Below, piece by piece: positions 24,672-33,686 of a stretch of 64,000 bases of DNA; position 1 is the first letter of the stretch, and every line of letters begins with the position of its first letter. The stretch covers positions 10,087,501-10,151,500 of the forward strand of contig NZ_JACHNB010000001.1 in the NCBI RefSeq assembly GCF_014205225.1. Direction: 5' to 3'. The DNA is from Actinoplanes octamycinicus. Lineage in GTDB: Bacteria; Actinomycetota; Actinomycetes; Mycobacteriales; Micromonosporaceae. The position numbers and the translations under genes were made by a program. The notes beneath the pieces were generated by a model, which ran no database searches, had not been told where the DNA came from, and worked only from the letters and a program-made list of their open reading frames with translations.

Positions 24672-25739
24672 ATGGCTTCCAGGGGCCGGTGGTGGCGGGC
24701 GTTCGTGGCGAGCACGGCGACCGTCACTCTCGCCGTGGCCGGGTGCGGCCGGGACGACACGACCGGGCCGAGCCCGGAGCCGGTGGCCTCGGCGCCGGTC
24801 GGCGGCACGCCCGCCCGGCCGTCGTCGCCGGACGGCAATCCGCTGGCCGGCCGCGCCCTGTACGTGGACCCGACCGGCGACGCCGCGACCCAGGTCGCGC
24901 AGTGGACCGGGCAGGGGCGTACCGAGGATGCCCGGATCCTGGCCCGGATCGCGGACCGGCCGATCGCGACCTGGGTGACCGGCGGTCCGACCCCGGTGCG
25001 GGACCGGGTCGACGCGGTGGTCGGCCGGGCCGCGGGCGGCGGGCGTCTGCCGGTGCTGGTGGCCTACAACATCCCGCAACGCGACTGCGGCAGCTTCAGC
25101 GCCGGCGGTGCCGCGTCCGCCGCCGAGTACCGGGAGTGGATCCGCGACTTCGCGGCCGGCCTCGCCCACCGGCCGGCGGTGGTGATCGTCGAGCCGGACG
25201 CGGTCGCGCATCTGGTCGACGGCTGCGCGGACGACGCCGAGGAGCGGGCCGCGTTGCTGCGGGACGCGGTAGACGTGCTGAAGGCCACCGGCTCCGCGGT
25301 GGTCTACCTGGACGCCGGCAACCCCGGCTGGATCACCGACACCGACCGGCTGGCCCGGGCACTGCGGCGGGCCGGCATCGCGGGGGCGGACGGCTTCGCG
25401 CTGAACGTGTCCAACTTCGTGTCCACGGCCGACAACGTCGACTTCGGCCGCCGGGTCTCCGACGCGCTCGGCGGTCATCCGCACTTCGTGATCGACACCA
25501 GCCGCAACGGGGCCGGTCCGGTGCCCGGCTCGGAGATCGAGGGTGGCCCGCGCTGGTGCAATCCACCGGGACGGGCGCTCGGACCGGCGCCGACCACGGA
25601 CACCGGGCGGCCCCGGGTGGACGCCTTCCTGTGGATCAAGAATCCGGGCGACTCGGACGGCGCCTGCCGGGCCGGCGAGCCGGCGGCCGGCACCTGGTGG
25701 CCGGCTTACGCGCTGGACCTGGCGAGCCGCTCCGGCTGA
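24672..25739 (+). CDS. cslZ: GH6 endoglucanase-type lipoprotein (CslZ-like)
   Basis: 355 residues from ATG 24672 (AAGGGA 7 nt upstream; upstream GTGs are too close to it). A lipobox VAGC puts the lipidated Cys at about residue 25. The GH6 fold is shown by LAYNIPQRDCG-like sequence (VAYNIPQRDCGSFSAGG), VIVEPDAVAH with the catalytic Asp, YLDAGNPGWI, GFALNVSNF, and FLWIKNPGDSDG. It should cleave beta-1,4-glucan outside the membrane, trimming the polymer made by the divergent CslA-like synthase. Its TGA forms the loop of a terminator. Confidence 0.9.
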   Translation: MASRGRWWRAFVASTATVTLAVAGCGRDDTTGPSPEPVASAPVGGTPARPSSPDGNPLAGRALYVDPTGDAATQVAQWTGQGRTEDARILARIADRPIATWVTGGPTPVRDRVDAVVGRAAGGGRLPVLVAYNIPQRDCGSFSAGGAASAAEYREWIRDFAAGLAHRPAVVIVEPDAVAHLVDGCADDAEERAALLRDAVDVLKATGSAVVYLDAGNPGWITDTDRLARALRRAGIAGADGFALNVSNFVSTADNVDFGRRVSDALGGHPHFVIDTSRNGAGPVPGSEIEGGPRWCNPPGRALGPAPTTDTGRPRVDAFLWIKNPGDSDGACRAGEPAAGTWWPAYALDLASRSG

Positions 25740-25754
25740 GCCGGAGCGGCTCGC
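25722..25754. terminator. bidirectional terminator whose loop is the stop codon
   Basis: A perfect 15-bp stem (GCGAGCCGCTCCGGC / GCCGGAGCGGCTCGC) encloses a 3-nt loop TGA, the stop codon of the GH6 gene. It separates this gene from the convergent GlxA-like gene. Confidence 0.82.
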
Positions 25755-25761
25755 GCGCCGG

Positions 25762-27699
25762 TCAGGACACCATCACCCAGTGCGCGACCGAGGGAACGCC
25801 GGCCCGGTTGACGGCGAACAGCATGTACGGCCCCGGCGGCAGCAGGGTGCGCTGCCCGGGCACCGTGATCGTGATGCCCCGCGCCTGCCTGGTGAAGTCC
25901 ACGGCCACCGAGCGCTGATCGACGTTGAGCATGTGGGTGGCCGCGCTCGGACGGATCAGCCGGACCGCGGCGATGTCGGCCGGCGCCGAGGTGCCGAACG
26001 TGGCCTGGCGGCCGTAGGAGACGGCGGCCGGACCGCTGGTGATGGCCGGCCGGTCGCCGTGGTACAGGTACGGCGGCGTGTACACCTCGAGGCGCTGCTC
26101 GAACGAGCCGCTGATGGTGTTCTTCCTGTCCGCGTACAGCGGATCGGAGCCGGTGGTCAGCACCCGGCCGTCCGGCAGCAGCAGCGCCGAGCTGTGATAG
26201 TTGCGGCCCACCGCCGGGTCGGCGGCCGGGGACAGCGTGTTGCTGTCCGGGTGGTAGACCCGGGCGATGTGGTTGTCGGTGGCGCCGCGGCCCCGGTAAT
26301 CGCGGGCCCCGTTGGTGATCAGCGTGGTGTCGTCCGGCAACGTGACCAGGTTGGGGTATCGCGTGCCCTCCGGCAGGTCCGGGCCGGGCCGGAACCGCGG
26401 CCTGCGGCCGGTCAGGTCGACCAGGTCGATCCGGCGGGTGGACTTGGGTGACTCCCCGACGCCACCGCCGCCGACCACCATCACGGTCTGGTTCTGCACC
26501 GGCCCGGCCCAGGCCGACATGCTGGTCTCCAACTGATCGGCGTCGCGGATGCCGGGCACCGGCCGGAAGCTGTTGTCGGTCAGGTTCCACAACCCCGGTT
26601 CCCGGCCCCGGTCCTCCGGCCCGTAGCCGGAGTTCGAGCCGGTGTAGAACAGCAAGCCCGGCTTGGCGGTCTGCAACAGCGTGGGATAGGTCGGGAAGTA
26701 GCGGTCGAGATCCTTGCGCACCGTCCACTTCCTGGTCGCCGGGTCGAAGATCTCGTTCTGCGAGCCGTCGACGACCTGGCCGCTGCCGTCCAGGCCGGAG
26801 ACCGCGAGGACCGACCCGTCCGGCAGCCCGGTCAGCGTCGGGTACCAGCGCTTCTCGTGCATGTCCGCGACCCGCTGGTACCGCTCGGTGACCGGGTCGA
26901 ACTCGTAGGTCTCCTTGCGGCCCTGGTAGTCCTGCTTGTCCATGGTGATCTTCTCGGACAGGCCGTAGAGGTTGCGGGCGTCCGCGCCGGTCAGGCCCTC
27001 GATCCGGTACTGCCCGCGCACCCCGGTCGCGTACTCCGCCCCGGCCCCCGCGGCGTCGACCCAGACCGTGGTGGCGCTGGCGGTGACGGTCACCTTGCCG
27101 GCCCGGGTCACCTTCTTGGTCGCGGCCGGGACGGTGAACTCGTCGCCGGCGAGGTAGCGCCGGCCGCTGGGCGCCACGAACACGGTGCCCTTCGGGAAGG
27201 TCCGGGGGCGGTCCGGCGACTCGTTCTTGACCGTCATGCTGCCGCCGGCGTGGGTGACATCCGGCTCCAGCACCTCGTAGCGCAGCGTGCCCCCGGCCAC
27301 GAGCAACTTCCCGTCCGGCAGGAACGTGTGCCCGCTGCAGAACAGGTCGGTCGGCGTGGGCACCTCGGTGGCCGAGCCGGTCGCCGGATCGAACACCACG
27401 GTTCGGAAGGTGCCGGCCTTGAACTGGTCGACCTTGTTGCCCGAGCCGGCGATCAGCAGGATCTTGCCGGACGGCAGCAGCGCCGCGTGGATGGCGTTGA
27501 CTCGCATGCTGCCGGGCAGTTCCACGGTCTGCCAGAAGCCGTGGCTCTCCTTGTACGGCAGGCTGTTGACCAACCGGTCGTGCCGCCACCGGCTGACCAC
27601 CGACCAGGCCGGCGGCACGTTGACCGCGGTGACAGCTGTCAGCGCCAGGAACGGCACCAGAGCCTTACGGACGAAACGATTTCCCGCAGCACGCGTCAA
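25762..27699 (-). CDS. glxA: GlxA-like mononuclear radical-copper oxidase
   Basis: 645 residues. The start is a TTG at 27699 with GGAAGG 8 nt upstream. A single N-terminal hydrophobic segment (about 12-33) anchors or exports it. A seven-bladed kelch-type domain carries the galactose-oxidase-type copper site: Cys in DLFCSGHTFLPDG, Tyr in KRWYPTLTGLPDG, Tyr-His in RNYHSSALLLPDG, and a late His in VAHWVMVS. The C-terminal part (PAITSGPAAVSYGRQATFG) is the DUF1929 domain. In Streptomyces, GlxA modifies the CslA glycan during tip growth. Here the gene is on the same strand as CslA but separated from it by the GH6 gene on the other strand. Confidence 0.92.
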   Translation of the reverse strand: MTRAAGNRFVRKALVPFLALTAVTAVNVPPAWSVVSRWRHDRLVNSLPYKESHGFWQTVELPGSMRVNAIHAALLPSGKILLIAGSGNKVDQFKAGTFRTVVFDPATGSATEVPTPTDLFCSGHTFLPDGKLLVAGGTLRYEVLEPDVTHAGGSMTVKNESPDRPRTFPKGTVFVAPSGRRYLAGDEFTVPAATKKVTRAGKVTVTASATTVWVDAAGAGAEYATGVRGQYRIEGLTGADARNLYGLSEKITMDKQDYQGRKETYEFDPVTERYQRVADMHEKRWYPTLTGLPDGSVLAVSGLDGSGQVVDGSQNEIFDPATRKWTVRKDLDRYFPTYPTLLQTAKPGLLFYTGSNSGYGPEDRGREPGLWNLTDNSFRPVPGIRDADQLETSMSAWAGPVQNQTVMVVGGGGVGESPKSTRRIDLVDLTGRRPRFRPGPDLPEGTRYPNLVTLPDDTTLITNGARDYRGRGATDNHIARVYHPDSNTLSPAADPAVGRNYHSSALLLPDGRVLTTGSDPLYADRKNTISGSFEQRLEVYTPPYLYHGDRPAITSGPAAVSYGRQATFGTSAPADIAAVRLIRPSAATHMLNVDQRSVAVDFTRQARGITITVPGQRTLLPPGPYMLFAVNRAGVPSVAHWVMVS

Positions 27700-27786
27700 C
27701 GTGTGAACCTTCCGAATCGACGACCCGTAGGACGCTAGAAGCCCACGTGGCAGGTCATCAATCCCTCGAAGGTGGACGAAATAGAC

Positions 27787-28431
27787 TCAAGCCGCGTTCA
27801 GGTAGGTCAGGACGGCGCGGACCCGGCGGTGGGCGTCCGCCGCCGGTGGCAGGTCGAGCTTGGCGAAGATGTTGGTGATGTGCTTCTCGACGGAGACCGG
27901 GGCCAGCACCAGCGCGTCGCAGATGGCGGAGTTGGACAGTCCCTGGGCCATCAGGCCGAGGACTTCGCGCTCGCGGGCGGTCAGGCCGTCGAGGCCGTGG
28001 TCCCGGCTGCGGGCGAAGAGCTGGCGCACCACCTCCGGATCCATCGCGGTGCCGCCGGCGGCGACCCGGTCGACCGCGTCGAGGAAGTCGTCGAGGGCGG
28101 TCACCCGGTCCTTGAGCAGGTAGCCCACGCCGCCGCGGCCGTCGGCCAGCAGGTCCGCGGCGTAGGCGCGTTCGACGTACTGCGAGACGATCAGCACCTT
28201 CGCGTCCGGGTCGGCGGAGCGGATCCGCAGGGCCGCGCGCAGACCCTCGTCCCGGAAGCCGGGCGGCAGGCGGACGTCGATCACCGACAGGTCCGGGTGG
28301 TGCTCGTCGACGGCGTCCAGCAGCTCGGCCGCGGTCCCGACGGCGGCGACCACGTCGTGACCGGTCTCGGTCAGCAGCCGGACCATGCCCTCGCGCAGCA
28401 ACAGCAGGTCCTCGGCGATCACGATGCGCAC
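27787..28431 (-). CDS. NarL/LuxR-type response regulator
   Basis: 214 residues from GTG 28431 (GGAG 5 nt upstream). A receiver domain with acidic pocket (IAEDLLLLREG) and phospho-acceptor Asp in LSVIDVRLPPG, then a LuxR-type helix-turn-helix (LTAREREVLGLMAQGLSN, VEKHITNIFAKLDL). It follows the histidine kinase by 22 bp and is the last gene of the ABC/two-component operon. It probably binds the 28-bp palindrome at 33029. Confidence 0.94.
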   Translation of the reverse strand: MRIVIAEDLLLLREGMVRLLTETGHDVVAAVGTAAELLDAVDEHHPDLSVIDVRLPPGFRDEGLRAALRIRSADPDAKVLIVSQYVERAYAADLLADGRGGVGYLLKDRVTALDDFLDAVDRVAAGGTAMDPEVVRQLFARSRDHGLDGLTAREREVLGLMAQGLSNSAICDALVLAPVSVEKHITNIFAKLDLPPAADAHRRVRAVLTYLNAA

Positions 28432-28453
28432 GGCAACTCCGCTCCCCGAATGG

Positions 28454-29686
28454 TCAGGTGCATGGCAGCTCCGCGCACAACGTGGTCGGGCCGCCGGGTG
28501 GGCTGGTGACGGTGAGGGTGCCGTCGAGGGCTTCGACGCGGCGGCGGAGGCCGAGCAGGCCGGCGCCGTCCGGGTCGGCGCCGCCGCGGCCGTCGTCGGT
28601 GACGGTGATCCGGACCAGGCCGGCGGCGCGGGAGACGGTGATGGTGCCGGTGGTGGCGGCGGCGTGCTTGGCCGCGTTGGTCAGGCCCTCGGCGACCACG
28701 AAGTAGGCGGCCGACTCGACCGCGGCCGGATAGCGGGCGTCCGGGTCGCCGTGCAGGCTCACCGGGAACGGGCTGTCCCCGGCCAGCGCGGCCAGCGCGG
28801 CGTGCAGCCCACGGTCGGTGAGGATCGGCGGGTGGATGCCGCGCACCAACCGGCGCAACTCGGCGAGCGCGTCGTCGAGCTGCCGCCGCGCCAGCTCCAC
28901 GTCCGGCCGGGCGTCCACGGTGGCGGTGCGCATCTTCCGGGCGGCCAGGGCCAGGGTCATGCCGGCGGCGACGATCCGGGCCTGGGCGCCGTCGTGCAGG
29001 TCACGTTCGATCCGGCGCAGCTCGGCGGCCTGCGCGTCGACCACCCGCCGCCGGGTCTCGGCCAGACGGTCGGCGCGCTCGACCAGGCGGCGGTGTTCGC
29101 CGGGGCCGAGCAAGGCCACGGCCAGCCGGGCCAGGGCGGCGGCGATGCTGCGCACCAGCCAGGCCGCGACCGGCAGCAGGGCCAGCCCGGCCGCGGCCAG
29201 CACGAAGCGACCCGGGACCGTGGTGAGCAGCGGTTTCATCGGGAACGGCGCGTGCGGGTTGGGCACCGCCCAGGACCAGGCCGGCGCGGCGATCGAGGCC
29301 AGGTCGACGACCGCGACGACCAGGCCGGCGACGCCGGTGGCCACCCCGAGCGGCAGCAGGACGATCAGCCAGGCCAGGTCACGCCACGTGGCCGGCTGGC
29401 CGGCGACCGCGCCGACCCGGTCCCGCAGCGAGCCGCCCGCCACTGGCAGGTAGGGGGCGGGGATCGGCGCGCCGAGCACCCACCCGGCCCGCCATCGCTC
29501 GGCCGCCGCGAGGTGCCGGGTGAGCCAGGCCGCGCTGAGGAACGCCGGGCCGCCGAGCTGGGTGACCGCGAGCAGGGTGACCAGGACGCCGGCGACGACG
29601 CTCCACAGGAGACCGGCGATGCCCGCGACCGGCCCGGTCACCAGGTACCCCAGTGCCCGGGCGGTTCGCTTGACCATCGATCGCAT
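28454..29686 (-). CDS. sensor histidine kinase (HisKA_3 type)
   Basis: 410 residues; ATG at 29686 or 29677. Membrane segments occupy about residues 10-45 and 110-190 (four or more helices). The dimerisation helix holds the phospho-acceptor His in RRIERDLHDGAQARI (about 245), and the ATPase domain has VVAEGLTNAAKHA and VTDDGRGGAD followed by GLLGLRRRVEAL. It starts 1 bp after the permease stop, so translation is coupled. Kinases next to FtsX-type ABC exporters often sense antimicrobial or envelope stress; here that is inference. Confidence 0.94.
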   Translation of the reverse strand: MRSMVKRTARALGYLVTGPVAGIAGLLWSVVAGVLVTLLAVTQLGGPAFLSAAWLTRHLAAAERWRAGWVLGAPIPAPYLPVAGGSLRDRVGAVAGQPATWRDLAWLIVLLPLGVATGVAGLVVAVVDLASIAAPAWSWAVPNPHAPFPMKPLLTTVPGRFVLAAAGLALLPVAAWLVRSIAAALARLAVALLGPGEHRRLVERADRLAETRRRVVDAQAAELRRIERDLHDGAQARIVAAGMTLALAARKMRTATVDARPDVELARRQLDDALAELRRLVRGIHPPILTDRGLHAALAALAGDSPFPVSLHGDPDARYPAAVESAAYFVVAEGLTNAAKHAAATTGTITVSRAAGLVRITVTDDGRGGADPDGAGLLGLRRRVEALDGTLTVTSPPGGPTTLCAELPCT

Positions 29687-29687
29687 C

Positions 29688-32225
29688 CTAGATGGCCGGT
29701 GACCGGCGCCGCAGCACCAGACGGGCGGGAAGTGCCCCGGCGAGCAGGCCCAGCGCGGCCACCCCGCCGGCCATCGCCGCGTAGGTTCCCGGGTCGACGA
29801 TCACCCGCGGCACCCCGTCCTGGGCGAGGCTGAACGCGCCCACCACGATCCCGCTGACCGCGGCGCCGAGCAGCAGCCCGACCAGCACGGTGAGCAGCGC
29901 CTCGGCGCCGGCCAGGCGGTGCACCTGCCCGGCGGTGGCGCCGGCCAGCCGCAGGTCGGCGAACTCCCGGCGCCGCCCGGCGGTGGCGATCGCGAACGTG
30001 TTGACCACGGCGATCGCGGTGAAGCCCAGCGAGATCACCACCAGCAGCTCCCAGGCGCCCTGCTGGGTGGCCGCGCCGGAGAGCGTCGCCGGCTGCCCGG
30101 CACCGCCGGCGAGCGGCTCGCCGGAGCGCAGGCTGACCGTGCTGACCAGGCCCTTCGGGTCGTGCGCGGCGACCAGGGCGGCCGGCAGGACCAGGTCGCC
30201 GAACCCGCGGTCCCGGCTGTAGATCATGGTGAGCGGCAGCGTGGTGCGGTGGCCGTCGGCGAGCCAGAGTTCCACCCGGTCGCCGAGCCGCCAGCCGTAC
30301 TGACCGGTCAGGTATTCACTCGCGGACAGCCCGTCGGCCGGCGCGCCCGCCGTGACGCCCAGGTCGAGCGGGGCGTCGGCGCCGGTGGTGAACAGGCCCT
30401 GCGCCGGGTAGTCCTCCGGCTTGCCGCCCTGCGCGACGATCACCCGGGTGGGCAGCAGCGCCGCCGCGCCGGTCACGCCGGGCTGCCCGGCGATCCGCTC
30501 GGCCTCGGCGAGCGGCATCCCGCCCGGGGTGGCCACCCGCGTGGTCGCCGCGGCGAACCGCTCCCGCTGCTGACCGGCCGCGAGTTTCTCCAGCAGGGTG
30601 GCGTTGAGCAGCATGGTCGCGTTCAGCGCGAACATCAGCACGAGCGGGACGGCGACCGCGGCGATCCGCCGGTGCTCGGCCCGGCCGATCCGCCCGGCCA
30701 GCCCGAACGGGCGGCTGACCAGCGCGGTCAGCGGCCGGACCAGGATCGGGCCGAGGGCCGCGACGGCGCAGAGCAGCAGCGCCGACGACACGAAGCTCAT
30801 CCCCATCCCGAGCGGGCCGGCCAGCGGCACGAAGATCAGCAGAGCGGCCGCGCCGGCGGCGGCGAGCAGCGCGACGACGATCCGGACCGTCCGGCCGCCG
30901 GTGGGCGCGGTCGCGGTCTCGGTGAGCGCCTGGGTCGGCGCGATCCGCACGGCACGCCGCCCGGCGAGCCGCGCCGCGAGGTAGGTGACGATCACGCCGG
31001 CGACGATCGCCAGGACCAAGATCACCACATTTCCCCGTACGGCGAACTGCTCCGGAACGGCGCCGAGAGCCTTGAAGCGGGCCGCGACCACGTGGGCGAA
31101 GAGCACGCCGAGCGGCGCGGCGGGCAGCCCCGCGAGCACGGCGAGGGCCACCGCCTCGCGGCCCAGCAGCCGGCGCAGCTGACCGGGAGTCGCCCCGGCG
31201 GTGCGCAGCAGGGCCAGCTCCCGCAGCCGCTGCCGCACGGACAGGGTGACCGTGCCGGTCAGCACGAAGATCGCGGCGAACGCGGTGATCCCGATGACGA
31301 ACCCGAAGATCGAGATCGGCCCGATGTAGTCCGGCAACGCCCCGGGAAGATCCGCCCGGACCCGCTCGTCCCCGCTCAGCACCGCGATGCCGTCGGCGCC
31401 GCCGGTGGTCCCGGCGGCAGCGGTCCCGGCCCGATCGGCGTCGGCGGTCTCGGTGGACTTGGCGGTCCCGGCCTGCCCGGGCGAGCCCACGCCGATCGCC
31501 TCGGTCAGGCGGTCGCGCAGGACGGCCGGCGGCACGCCGGGGGCCGGGCGGACGCCGAGCGCGGCCGGGCCGGACAGGCCGGCGACCGCGGCGACCTCCG
31601 TATCGGCCAGGAAGATGGCGCCCTGGGCGGGCAGCGCGTCCCGGCCGGGCGGGGCGGCGATCCCGCTCACCCGGAGGGTGCGCACCCCGGCCCGGGTGGT
31701 GACCCGCAACTCGTCGCCCGGCCGGACCCCACCGCGGGCCGCCAGGTCGGCGTCGAGCACCAGCTCACCGGCCGCGGGCGCGGCGCCGGACCGCAGCTCG
31801 TAGGGGGTCAGGGCGGCGGACGACCAGCCGTGCCCGATCGGCGCGCCGGGCAGCCGGTCGACCCGGGCCGGGAAGGCGTAGTCGGCGATCACCGCGGCCA
31901 CCCCGGGCACCGCCCGGACCCGCCCGGCCAGGTCGGCGGGCAGCGGCGGCGCGCCGGTCAGGCGTTCGGTCTTCACCTTGCGCTTGACCTTGGCCTTGCC
32001 CTCCTTCTTGGATTTCGTGGTGACCGTCTCCAGGCTGACCTCGCGGGCGCCGGAGACGACCAGCGGGACGGCGGCGAAGCGGTCCGCCGGCGGTTTCGCG
32101 GTCAGCACCGAGAAGAGCAGCAACCCGCCCCCGGCCAGCAGGGCGACGGCGAGCAGCGCGGCGAGGAAGGTGCCCAGGTAGGCGCCGCGGTGCCGGCGCA
32201 GGGACCGCAGAGCGAGCCGGATCAT
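29688..32225 (-). CDS. FtsX-like ABC transporter permease
   Basis: 845 residues; its ATG overlaps the stop of the ATPase gene (ATGA). An N-terminal helix, a large extracellular domain with a Lys-rich loop (TKSKKEGKAKVKRKVK), two FtsX/MacB-type membrane cores in tandem (around 265-420 and 720-845) and a second extracellular domain between. This is the mechanotransmission type of exporter, which moves lipids, peptides or drugs out of the membrane rather than across it. It works with the ATPase at 32222. Confidence 0.92.
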   Translation of the reverse strand: MIRLALRSLRRHRGAYLGTFLAALLAVALLAGGGLLLFSVLTAKPPADRFAAVPLVVSGAREVSLETVTTKSKKEGKAKVKRKVKTERLTGAPPLPADLAGRVRAVPGVAAVIADYAFPARVDRLPGAPIGHGWSSAALTPYELRSGAAPAAGELVLDADLAARGGVRPGDELRVTTRAGVRTLRVSGIAAPPGRDALPAQGAIFLADTEVAAVAGLSGPAALGVRPAPGVPPAVLRDRLTEAIGVGSPGQAGTAKSTETADADRAGTAAAGTTGGADGIAVLSGDERVRADLPGALPDYIGPISIFGFVIGITAFAAIFVLTGTVTLSVRQRLRELALLRTAGATPGQLRRLLGREAVALAVLAGLPAAPLGVLFAHVVAARFKALGAVPEQFAVRGNVVILVLAIVAGVIVTYLAARLAGRRAVRIAPTQALTETATAPTGGRTVRIVVALLAAAGAAALLIFVPLAGPLGMGMSFVSSALLLCAVAALGPILVRPLTALVSRPFGLAGRIGRAEHRRIAAVAVPLVLMFALNATMLLNATLLEKLAAGQQRERFAAATTRVATPGGMPLAEAERIAGQPGVTGAAALLPTRVIVAQGGKPEDYPAQGLFTTGADAPLDLGVTAGAPADGLSASEYLTGQYGWRLGDRVELWLADGHRTTLPLTMIYSRDRGFGDLVLPAALVAAHDPKGLVSTVSLRSGEPLAGGAGQPATLSGAATQQGAWELLVVISLGFTAIAVVNTFAIATAGRRREFADLRLAGATAGQVHRLAGAEALLTVLVGLLLGAAVSGIVVGAFSLAQDGVPRVIVDPGTYAAMAGGVAALGLLAGALPARLVLRRRSPAI

Positions 32226-32977
32226 CGCGCGTCCACCCCCGCGGCGGCCGAGCCGGCGTGGGCGCTGACCGCGGTCATCCGGGCGGCGACCGCCTCGGCG
32301 GCCGGCCGGGTCATCTCGGTGACGATCCGGCCGTCGGCGAGGAAGACCACCCGGTCGGCGTGACCGGCCGCGGCCGGGTCGTGGGTGACCATGACGACGG
32401 TGGCGCCCAGGTCGTCGACCGCCTCCCGGAGGAGGCCGAGCACCTCCCGGCCGGCGGCCAGGTCCAGGGCCCCGGTCGGCTCGTCCGCGAAGATCACCTC
32501 GGGCCGGGCGGCGAGCGCCCGGGCCAGCGCGACCCGCTGCCGCTGCCCGCCGGAGAGCTGGGCCGGGCGGGCGTGCTCCCGGCCGGCCAGGCCGACCCGG
32601 GTCAGCACCTCGCGGGCCCAGGCCCGGTCCGGGCGGACCCCGGCGAGGCGCTGCGGGAGCAGCACGTTGTGCCAGACCGAGAGCGAGTCGAGCAGGTTGT
32701 AGGACTGGAAGACGAAGCCGGCGACCCGGCGGCGGGCCTCGGTGAGCTTGGGCTCGCGCAGGCCGGCGATGTCCCGCCCGGCGAGCAGCACCCGCCCGGT
32801 GTCCGGCCGGTCCAGCCCGGCCGCGCAGTGCAGCAGGGTGGACTTGCCGGAGCCGGAGGGGCCCATCACGGCGGTGAAGGTCCCGGCCGGGAAGACGGCC
32901 GAGACGCCGGCGAGGGCGCGCACGCCCGGGTAGCTCCTGGTGACGTCGATCAGCTCGACGGCTGGGGTGTTCGGCAT
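32222..32977 (-). CDS. ABC transporter ATP-binding protein (MacB/LolD type)
   Basis: 251 residues with Walker [11 protein letters not shown]-loop FVFQSYNLL, signature [15 protein letters not shown], Walker [13 protein letters not shown] and the switch His in VMVTHDP. First gene of the operon ATPase-permease-kinase-regulator. No Shine-Dalgarno; CAGGCT lies 6 nt before the ATG, so the transcript may be leaderless. Confidence 0.95.
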   Translation of the reverse strand: MPNTPAVELIDVTRSYPGVRALAGVSAVFPAGTFTAVMGPSGSGKSTLLHCAAGLDRPDTGRVLLAGRDIAGLREPKLTEARRRVAGFVFQSYNLLDSLSVWHNVLLPQRLAGVRPDRAWAREVLTRVGLAGREHARPAQLSGGQRQRVALARALAARPEVIFADEPTGALDLAAGREVLGLLREAVDDLGATVVMVTHDPAAAGHADRVVFLADGRIVTEMTRPAAEAVAARMTAVSAHAGSAAAGVDAR

Positions 32978-33028
32978 GCTTCGAGCCTGGTCGAGGCCCG
33001 GCTCGCGGAGAACACGGTGGACCCTGGA

Positions 33029-33056
33029 CCGGTGGTAGGGCAGGCCCTACCACCGG
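33029..33056. promoter_or_regulatory. perfect 28-bp palindrome upstream of the ABC/two-component operon
   Basis: Arms of 13 bp (CCGGTGGTAGGGC / GCCCTACCACCGG) flank a 2-nt centre AG, about 50-80 bp before the start of the ATPase gene. It is the most symmetrical site in the region and a strong candidate for the response-regulator binding site. Confidence 0.65.
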
Positions 33057-33082
33057 GCTCACCCCGTACCGGAAAAGGGTCT

Positions 33083-33445
33083 TCATCCCTTGAAGAGCCG
33101 CCGGGCGAGCGAAGGGGGCGGCGGGGTCGGGCGGCGGCCCGGGGTCGGCGTGGAGCGGCCGATCGGGCGGTCGTAGTCGGCGGCCGCGATCGCGGTGATG
33201 ATCTCGTCGTCGGTGAAGCGCTCCGAGCCGGGGATCGACGGGACGAAGCCGACCAGGACGCCGTCCCGCATGACCTGGGCCTCCAGGCCGGCGGTGCCGT
33301 CGTTGTCCCAGATCGCCTCGCGGCCGTCGGGGAGCACGACGCGAATGCCATATTGCGTCAGGCCGGCGTGCGGGAGTTTCAGATGGGCGAAGACGTTGCG
33401 CTCGCGGAGTCGCTCGACGACCCGGCGGGCCCGGTTCTCTTCCAT
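33083..33445 (-). CDS. hypothetical protein
   Basis: 120 residues, no signal peptide or membrane segment. It begins MEENRARRVVERLRERNVFAH, with an alpha/beta middle (GIRVVLPDGREAIWDNDG, AQVMRDGVLVGFVPSIPG) and a Pro-rich, basic tail. I recognise no family. TACGGT 7 nt before the ATG indicates a leaderless transcript. It lies just upstream of the palindrome at 33029, on the same strand as the ABC operon. Confidence 0.7.
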   Translation of the reverse strand: MEENRARRVVERLRERNVFAHLKLPHAGLTQYGIRVVLPDGREAIWDNDGTAGLEAQVMRDGVLVGFVPSIPGSERFTDDEIITAIAAADYDRPIGRSTPTPGRRPTPPPPSLARRLFKG

Positions 33446-33452
33446 GACGGCG

Positions 33453-33458
33453 ACCGTA
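33453..33458 (-). promoter_or_regulatory. -10 box of a leaderless transcript
   Basis: TACGGT on the minus strand, 7 nt before the ATG at 33445. Confidence 0.5.
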
Positions 33459-33637
33459 GCCCGGTTTTCTTAAGACACGCTGAAGGGCGGCTCGGCAGCC
33501 GTTGAGCGCCCGTGACGATCTGCTCATGTAACATCACCCGGAGCCATAACTCCAGGTCACATCGATGCATGTTACTACCCTGTAACAGGAAAGTCACTGG
33601 ATTCCATTTCTCACGACCTTGACTTACTGTGCGGTAA

Positions 33638-33651
33638 CCGAAGCGCTTCGG
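33638..33651. promoter_or_regulatory. candidate LacI-type operator before the SGNH esterase
   Basis: CCGAAGCGCTTCGG is a perfect 14-bp palindrome with the central AGCGCT typical of LacI-family sites, 35 bp before the ATG at 33687. Confidence 0.5.
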
Positions 33652-33686
33652 CCCCATCATCCCCTCGTGGATATCGGAGGCCATCG

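Noticed and set aside
29688..33527. One continuous 1279-codon frame over permease and ATPase region
   Set aside because: Only the part from 32225 on is the permease; the upstream part is a shadow of the ATPase in another frame.
33619..33650. Sigma-70 type promoter TTGACT before the SGNH esterase
   Set aside because: A -35-like TTGACT is present, but no acceptable -10 lies 16-18 bp downstream.
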